From assembly GCA_028707275.1 (NCBI GenBank), contig JAQTUP010000001.1:620001-684000 (forward strand): DNA of 64,000 nucleotides. Direction: 5' to 3'. This DNA is from Gallionella sp. GTDB lineage: Bacteria; Pseudomonadota; Gammaproteobacteria; Burkholderiales; Gallionellaceae. Every line of letters starts with the position of its first letter. The stretch's first letter is position 1. The notes beneath the pieces are model-generated. The model worked only from the letters and a program-made list of their open reading frames with translations, made no database searches and was not told the origin of the DNA. Shown here piece after piece: positions 59,831-64,000 of the stretch. A program made the translations under genes and the position numbers.

Positions 59831-61063
59831 CTATCCTGCCACCCGCACAGGCGAAAATCCTCCGCCGGGGGTGCGGAAATTGGTCGTCTGCCCCTGATAC
59901 AGGCGCGCTGCCGCCAGCTGAATTTGCCCGTCATAAACATAGCAACGCAGGTCATATTTGAGCGTCACACCCTCGTCCACGCAGCGCTCGCTTGGCGGGG
60001 AGAGTCGTTGCGCCACATATCCGGATTGCAAAATTTCGCCGAACACACGCCTTGTCAGCTTCTCGCCGCGATACGCCCCCCGGCTGCCGTAACCGCGATA
60101 AGGCTTGAAAAACAACTGCTTGCGAGTTGACCACAGCGCGTCTTCCAGCTCGGGGCGCACCACAAAAGTGTGCGGAATGGCCGATTGCAGCGTCCTGATG
60201 TCAGCCTCAGCGATGCCCAGCGCCCGCAACTCATCCACATCGGTCAGTCGCGCCAGATTGCGCTTGTCCGCATAACGGGCATAGTGCGCAGGGTCAGGCG
60301 TGAGCACCACGTTGTCTGCATGCCATGCGCCCAACAGGGCAGGATATTGCTGCAAGTCAAAATCCGTCAGCCGGTTATAGATCATATCTGTCCTGGTGCC
60401 TGCGACATACAGGCCGTCATCGCGCACCTCCAGCTGAGCCGGATCGCTGATGAAGGTACGGATTCCGGCGCGCTCGAACATGCTTTTGGCCAGCAGAAAT
60501 TCAGGGTACAGATACTGCTCTTCCGGCAGTTGGTCCACGATGGCGATGCAGTTCAGCGGCGCATCCCCGCGCGCCCGTTGCCACTCACGGCGGAACATGT
60601 CGACAAACACTTGTTCAAGATCGAATTCGCTCACAGCATCCCCCGGCAGGGACACCTGACTGCCCGAGAGCAGCGCATTGAGAAAGCCGCCTCCCGCATT
60701 GGTATTGATTTCGATCAGCTGCGCCCCATCGCTGTTCAGATGAAAGTCGTAACCATAAAACACGCCTGACGGACCTGTTTTCAGTTGGCCGTTTTCAGCT
60801 CCCTGTTCCCCGCCCCCCAACTTACTACTCGCCACTTGCCACTCGCTGCTGTTGACCACCCGCTCTGTCGCCGCGATCAGCTCCTTCATCTGCTGCAACT
60901 GTGCAGGACTGACAAACACTGCCACCTCGGCGAACAGATGCGGGCAACGTTCGCTCACGAGGCGCTGCCAGGCATCCCCCTGCGCACCCAGCGCCTGCTG
61001 CAAATCCATGCTGTTTAACCGACCCGCCTGACTGTCTGCATTGAGCCGTTCAGCTTCAATCAC
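59831..61063 (-). CDS. Putative ATP-grasp-like protein of unknown function
   Basis: The 410-residue product looks like a member of an uncharacterised family with ATP-grasp features ([60 protein letters not shown]). Ligase activity is inference. A heptamer array at 60778-60847 adds an in-frame stretch ([20 protein letters not shown]) near residues 72-95. The ATG overlaps the stop of the chalcone-isomerase-like gene, and crcB follows directly, so all four genes form one operon. Confidence 0.65.
   Translation of the reverse strand: MIEAERLNADSQAGRLNSMDLQQALGAQGDAWQRLVSERCPHLFAEVAVFVSPAQLQQMKELIAATERVVNSSEWQVASSKLGGGEQGAENGQLKTGPSGVFYGYDFHLNSDGAQLIEINTNAGGGFLNALLSGSQVSLPGDAVSEFDLEQVFVDMFRREWQRARGDAPLNCIAIVDQLPEEQYLYPEFLLAKSMFERAGIRTFISDPAQLEVRDDGLYVAGTRTDMIYNRLTDFDLQQYPALLGAWHADNVVLTPDPAHYARYADKRNLARLTDVDELRALGIAEADIRTLQSAIPHTFVVRPELEDALWSTRKQLFFKPYRGYGSRGAYRGEKLTRRVFGEILQSGYVAQRLSPPSERCVDEGVTLKYDLRCYVYDGQIQLAAARLYQGQTTNFRTPGGGFSPVRVAG
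60778..60847. repeat. Heptamer array inside the ATP-grasp-like gene
   Basis: Ten 7-bp units in phase include TTTTCAG (twice), TTCCCCG, ACTTACT, ACTCGCC, ACTTGCC and ACTCGCT. They do not break the frame. Confidence 0.7.
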
Positions 61064-61629
61064 CTGTCATCTCCCAACAACTTCAGCTTCAGGTCAGCCT
61101 GGGCAGGCTGATCGCCCAGCCAGATTTTCAGCAAGGCGGCATAGAACGATGCGCCGACCATCACCCCCTGCTCGACACCATTTATCGCAACACCTGTGCC
61201 CTTGTCATGCCGGTAATCGAACGCCACAACATCCCCCTTTTTCAGCTTGCCTGCCTGGTTAAAAATCATTTCAAACTCGTGCAACGCAGGCTTCATCGCC
61301 AACACTTCTTCATTCGTGTGATTCTTCACGATCGCTTTGTTAAAAGCCTGCAACAAGTCTTCAGCCTCAATTGCTCGCATCAGATGCAAGGCAATACGCT
61401 TCTCGCCCGCGTCATTCAGCACCGCCGCCGCACTGGTTTTTTTTGCTTCAAGATACAGTGCCGCCACATACAAATCGAAGACCAGCTTGCTGCGCACTCC
61501 GGCGCCGTTAAGCAACAAAGAGCGATTCCCCGGATGAATACTGTCAGCCAGCGTCACACCGCCCACCTCAACGGCCTGCGCGGCCGAACTCAGACAAAAC
61601 GCAATCAGTAATATTCTTATCACAACCAC
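61060..61629 (-). CDS. Periplasmic chalcone-isomerase-like protein
   Basis: The 189-residue product has a signal peptide (IRILLIAFCLSSAAQA) and the CHI-like fold style of a bacterial family (GGVTLADSIHPGNRSLLLNG, VFDLYVAALYLEAKKTSAAA). Bacterial members are probably lipid- or fatty-acid-binding rather than flavonoid enzymes. It heads the operon with the ATP-grasp-like gene. Confidence 0.82.
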   Translation of the reverse strand: MVVIRILLIAFCLSSAAQAVEVGGVTLADSIHPGNRSLLLNGAGVRSKLVFDLYVAALYLEAKKTSAAAVLNDAGEKRIALHLMRAIEAEDLLQAFNKAIVKNHTNEEVLAMKPALHEFEMIFNQAGKLKKGDVVAFDYRHDKGTGVAINGVEQGVMVGASFYAALLKIWLGDQPAQADLKLKLLGDDR

Positions 61630-61668
61630 TCTCTCCGACAGATGATCTTCCTGCCAACCGTAAACCGA

Positions 61669-62868
61669 TTATAGTGCCTCGAACACCCCAGCCGCTCCCA
61701 TGCCCGTGCCGATACACATCGTCACCATGCCGTATTTTTGCCTGTTTCGGCGCAGACCGTGCAGCAAGGTTATGCTGCGAATCGCGCCGGTTGCCCCCAG
61801 AGGATGACCCAGCGCGATGGCGCCGCCCGACGGGTTGACGACAGAAGGATCAAGGCCCGCCTCCCTGATGACAGCGATCGTCTGCGCGGCGAAGGCTTCG
61901 TTGAGTTCTATCCAGCCCATGTCGTTCAGGCTCAGCCCCGCCTGGCGCAACACCTGCGGGATCGCCCTCACAGGCCCGATACCCATTATTTCGGGCGCGA
62001 CACCCGTCACTGAAAAACCCAGAAATTTACCGATAGGCGTGAGATCGTAGCGTTTCAACGCGGCTTCAGAACACAACAGTACAGCGCCCGCACCGTCTGA
62101 CATCTGCGAACTGTTCCCCGCCGTCACCGAACCTTTTTGCGCGAAAACCGTTTTGAGCCGACTCAGGGCATCGAGCGAAGTGTCACCGCGCGGCCCCTCA
62201 TCCCGCATCACGTCGCGAAAACCGATTTTCACCTCGCGGCTATCCATTTCGGGGATATGTTCGGTGATCCGATACGGCGCGATTTCGTCTTCAAATGCCC
62301 CATTGTTGATAGCAGCCAGGGCGCGCAGATGACTCTGCAAGGCATAGGCGTCCTGATCTTCGCGCGACACGCGCCATTGCTGCGCCACCCGCTCGGCCGT
62401 CAGCCCCATGCCATAGGCGATGCCGTAGTGTTCGCAGCGCTCGAAAATGGCGGGATTAAACGCGAGCTTATTACCCATCATCGGCACCATGCTCATGCTC
62501 TCCACACCGGAGGCCAGCATCACATCAGCTTCCCCCAGCCGGATGCGATCGGCCGCGAGAGCGATCGCCTGCAAGCCCGACGCGCAAAAACGATTCACCG
62601 TCATACCCGGCACACTGTCCGGCAAATCAGCCAGCAGCAGTGCGATACGCGCCACATTCATACCCTGTTCCGCCTCCGGCATCGCACAGCCTGCGATGAC
62701 ATCCTCTATGCCGACAGGATCAAGGGAAGGCGTCTGCAGGAGCACGCTTTTGATCACATGCGAGAGCAGATCGTCCGGGCGCGTATTGCGATACATCCCG
62801 CGCGGGGCTTTTCCCACCGGCGTGCGCATCGCTGAAACGATATAGGCTTCCTGGACTTGTTTGCTCAT
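61669..62868 (-). CDS. fadA: Acetyl-CoA acyltransferase (thiolase)
   Basis: The 399-residue thiolase has the nucleophilic Cys in VNRFCASGLQAIALA, the His in ALGHPLGATGAIRS and the second Cys in VTMCIGTGMGAAG. It cleaves 3-ketoacyl-CoA. The partial gene at the right edge encodes the end of a 3-hydroxyacyl-CoA dehydrogenase, the usual partner in beta-oxidation; FadA is the probable name. Confidence 0.9.
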   Translation of the reverse strand: MSKQVQEAYIVSAMRTPVGKAPRGMYRNTRPDDLLSHVIKSVLLQTPSLDPVGIEDVIAGCAMPEAEQGMNVARIALLLADLPDSVPGMTVNRFCASGLQAIALAADRIRLGEADVMLASGVESMSMVPMMGNKLAFNPAIFERCEHYGIAYGMGLTAERVAQQWRVSREDQDAYALQSHLRALAAINNGAFEDEIAPYRITEHIPEMDSREVKIGFRDVMRDEGPRGDTSLDALSRLKTVFAQKGSVTAGNSSQMSDGAGAVLLCSEAALKRYDLTPIGKFLGFSVTGVAPEIMGIGPVRAIPQVLRQAGLSLNDMGWIELNEAFAAQTIAVIREAGLDPSVVNPSGGAIALGHPLGATGAIRSITLLHGLRRNRQKYGMVTMCIGTGMGAAGVFEAL

Positions 62869-63000
62869 GATTTATTCCTCCATCTGGCAACGCCGTTGAC
62901 CCTCAAAACTTCATTTCATCCCCCGCCAGCTCGCCATCTTCGCAAAACCGGATTTCCTGACGGCGACAGGCAGGTGCAGCGATCCGAAGTCGCCTCGATG

Positions 63001-63255
63001 CTAAACGCCTGCCACCGAAAAGACCAAATAAAGAAGAACGACAGCGCTGAGAGCATAAATGCCGAGGGTAGTCCGAAGGCCGATTCTGGAAGCGTTATTT
63101 TTCTTCCTTTTAGCCGGGCGTCCCACCCCGCGCCATTGGCAGTCAGTACATTTATAAACACGAAAACCCAGCACAAAACGCAAGAAATACTCGAAAGGCG
63201 AGAGTGTGCGGCTATAGACGATGCGCCTGCCGCCGCATTCCGGACAATTTTTCAT
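63001..63255 (-). CDS. Zinc-ribbon membrane microprotein 1
   Basis: The 84-residue product has a zinc ribbon (NCPECGGRRIVYSRTLSPFE, then YKCTDCQWRGVGRP) and one C-terminal membrane segment (TTLGIYALSAVVLLYLVFSV). ATG at 63255 starts the ribbon; a longer frame is unlikely. It is a paralogue of the next gene. Function unknown. Confidence 0.65.
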   Translation of the reverse strand: MKNCPECGGRRIVYSRTLSPFEYFLRFVLGFRVYKCTDCQWRGVGRPAKRKKNNASRIGLRTTLGIYALSAVVLLYLVFSVAGV

Positions 63256-63390
63256 TTTAAACTCTTTGTTTTTAATTGATTTTTTAACAACCCCTGAAAA
63301 CACCCCACAACCTCAGTTCAATTTTCAGATGATGCAACAACAAGTCACAGCAACACATCAGCAAAGGTTGCAGATGACAGGACAAAGGCG

Positions 63391-63651
63391 TTACCCCAGC
63401 CAGACTGACAAGGCAAAAACCATGAAAACAACCAACATCAAGGCCAGACCATAGAGCGCAAAATTCATCCAGCCACTTAATTTGGCGAATACTTTCTTCT
63501 CGAATCGCTCCCCCCCGCGCCAGTTACATTGCTGGCAGCGATAAAACCGGTAGCCCAGCACGTTCTGCAAGAAATTTTCACGCCTGAAGCGCGCCTGACT
63601 GCGGCGCATACGCAAGGATGTGCATTGTGGGCATACTTTCATTTTTTTCAA
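63391..63651 (-). CDS. Zinc-ribbon membrane microprotein 2
   Basis: The 86-residue product has the same plan as its neighbour: CPQCTSLRMRRSQARFRREN, YRFYRCQQCNWRGGERF and a C-terminal membrane segment. The two are tandem copies 135 bp apart. The true start may be 63642. Confidence 0.65.
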   Translation of the reverse strand: MKKMKVCPQCTSLRMRRSQARFRRENFLQNVLGYRFYRCQQCNWRGGERFEKKVFAKLSGWMNFALYGLALMLVVFMVFALSVWLG

Positions 63652-63762
63652 ATAATTTTCAGATAGTTAACGGAGGAACCGCTCCGAGAGCTGGCAGCAT
63701 ATTTATAAAATCAGACATTTTTTGTCGTGCATTATAAATCAGGCTACCGAAGAAACCGCAAC
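63652..63762. other. Intergenic stretch with no recognised feature
   Basis: I see no gene; it could hold the promoter of the leftward zinc-ribbon gene. Confidence 0.4.
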
Positions 63763-63860
63763 GAATCCTGAATCCTGAATCCTGAATCCTGAATCCTGAA
63801 TCCTGAATCCTGAATCCTGAATCCTGAATCCTGAATCCTGAATCCTGAATCCTGAATCTT
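63763..63860. repeat. Thirteen-copy GAATCCT heptamer array
   Basis: GAATCCT is repeated 13 times without error (63763-63853), followed by GAATCTT. It ends within the stop codon region of the 3-hydroxyacyl-CoA dehydrogenase gene. Confidence 0.97.
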
Positions 63861-64000
63861 AGTTTCTCAGCGGCTTTCCGTTTTTCAACATGTACCCGAT
63901 TCTATCCTGCGTCTTCTCGGTCGCGAGCAGTTCCATGAAATTGCGGCGTTCCAGGTCGAGCAGCCATTGTTCGTCCACCAGAGAACCCGCATCCACATCG
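63859..64000 (-). CDS. fadB: 3-hydroxyacyl-CoA dehydrogenase, C-terminal part
   Basis: Only the last 46 codons are in the window. They encode [20 protein letters not shown] and end [10 protein letters not shown], the typical C-terminus of FadB-like multifunctional or 3-hydroxyacyl-CoA dehydrogenases. The position upstream of the thiolase fits a beta-oxidation operon interrupted by the two zinc-ribbon genes and the heptamer array. The exact family member cannot be fixed. Confidence 0.75.
   Translation of the reverse strand, partial: DVDAGSLVDEQWLLDLERRNFMELLATEKTQDRIGYMLKNGKPLRN

Noticed and set aside
63763..63860. CRISPR-like array
   Set aside because: Units are 7 bp with no spacers; it is a simple tandem repeat.

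Overview
The window looks like a stretch of a betaproteobacterial chromosome. The chain purF, cvpA, dedD-like SPOR gene, folC, accD, trpA, trpB, trpF, truA, fimV, asd, leuB, leuD, leuC is the familiar betaproteobacterial/gammaproteobacterial layout, and the proteins read like Nitrosomonadales, perhaps Gallionellaceae. That placement is inference from gene order and protein style, without a database search.

Layout. 1-1588: lemA and a GIDE-domain membrane protein. 1589-2306: a gene-free stretch with three 99-bp direct repeats, each ending in a pair of inverted DnaA boxes. 2307-7821: a cytochrome b561 gene, then a tightly coupled operon of P-type ATPase, secreted serine protease and FHA membrane protein. 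7899-12521: ilvE, a CHCC zinc-finger gene, waaF, algC and an amidinotransferase-like gene. 12543-13905: a repeat-rich accessory stretch with REP-like palindromes, one stray CRISPR-type repeat and small unknown genes. 13942-26035: a complete type I-E CRISPR-Cas locus transcribed leftward (cas3, a RhuM-Doc/Fic gene, cse1, cse2, cas6e, cas7, cas5, cas1, cas2, leader, 43 repeats). 26166-32490: a broken diguanylate cyclase gene, two copies of a MITE-like repeat, DUF599, alaS, and a toxin-antitoxin pair whose toxin gene is split by one MITE copy. 32564-38781: recX, recA, cinA, metZ, purF, cvpA and the SPOR gene. 38853-52940: folC through leuC. 53062-59068: dgkA, an MFS gene and grpE-dnaK-dnaJ, with an S23-type four-helix-bundle gene inserted between dnaK and dnaJ. 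59137-64000: DUF190-crcB, an ATP-grasp-like gene, a chalcone-isomerase-like gene, a thiolase, two zinc-ribbon membrane microproteins, a 13-copy heptamer array and the end of a 3-hydroxyacyl-CoA dehydrogenase gene.

Three things stand out. First, a RhuM-Doc/Fic toxin-like gene sits inside the cas operon, with start/stop overlap or near contact on both sides. Second, many intergenic sites, and a few genes, carry arrays with a strict 7-bp period. Three of these are pairs of G-rich and C-rich arms facing each other; one pair encloses the S23-type gene and another encloses what looks like the first codons of such a gene. Third, a 366-bp MITE-like element with 13-bp terminal inverted repeats and a 6-bp target duplication interrupts a ParE-type toxin gene; removing it restores the frame exactly. 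Internal hairpins of its two copies differ by paired changes that keep the stem.

Most of the window is vertical housekeeping sequence. The accessory material is concentrated at 12.5-27.3 kb and 30.9-31.9 kb.
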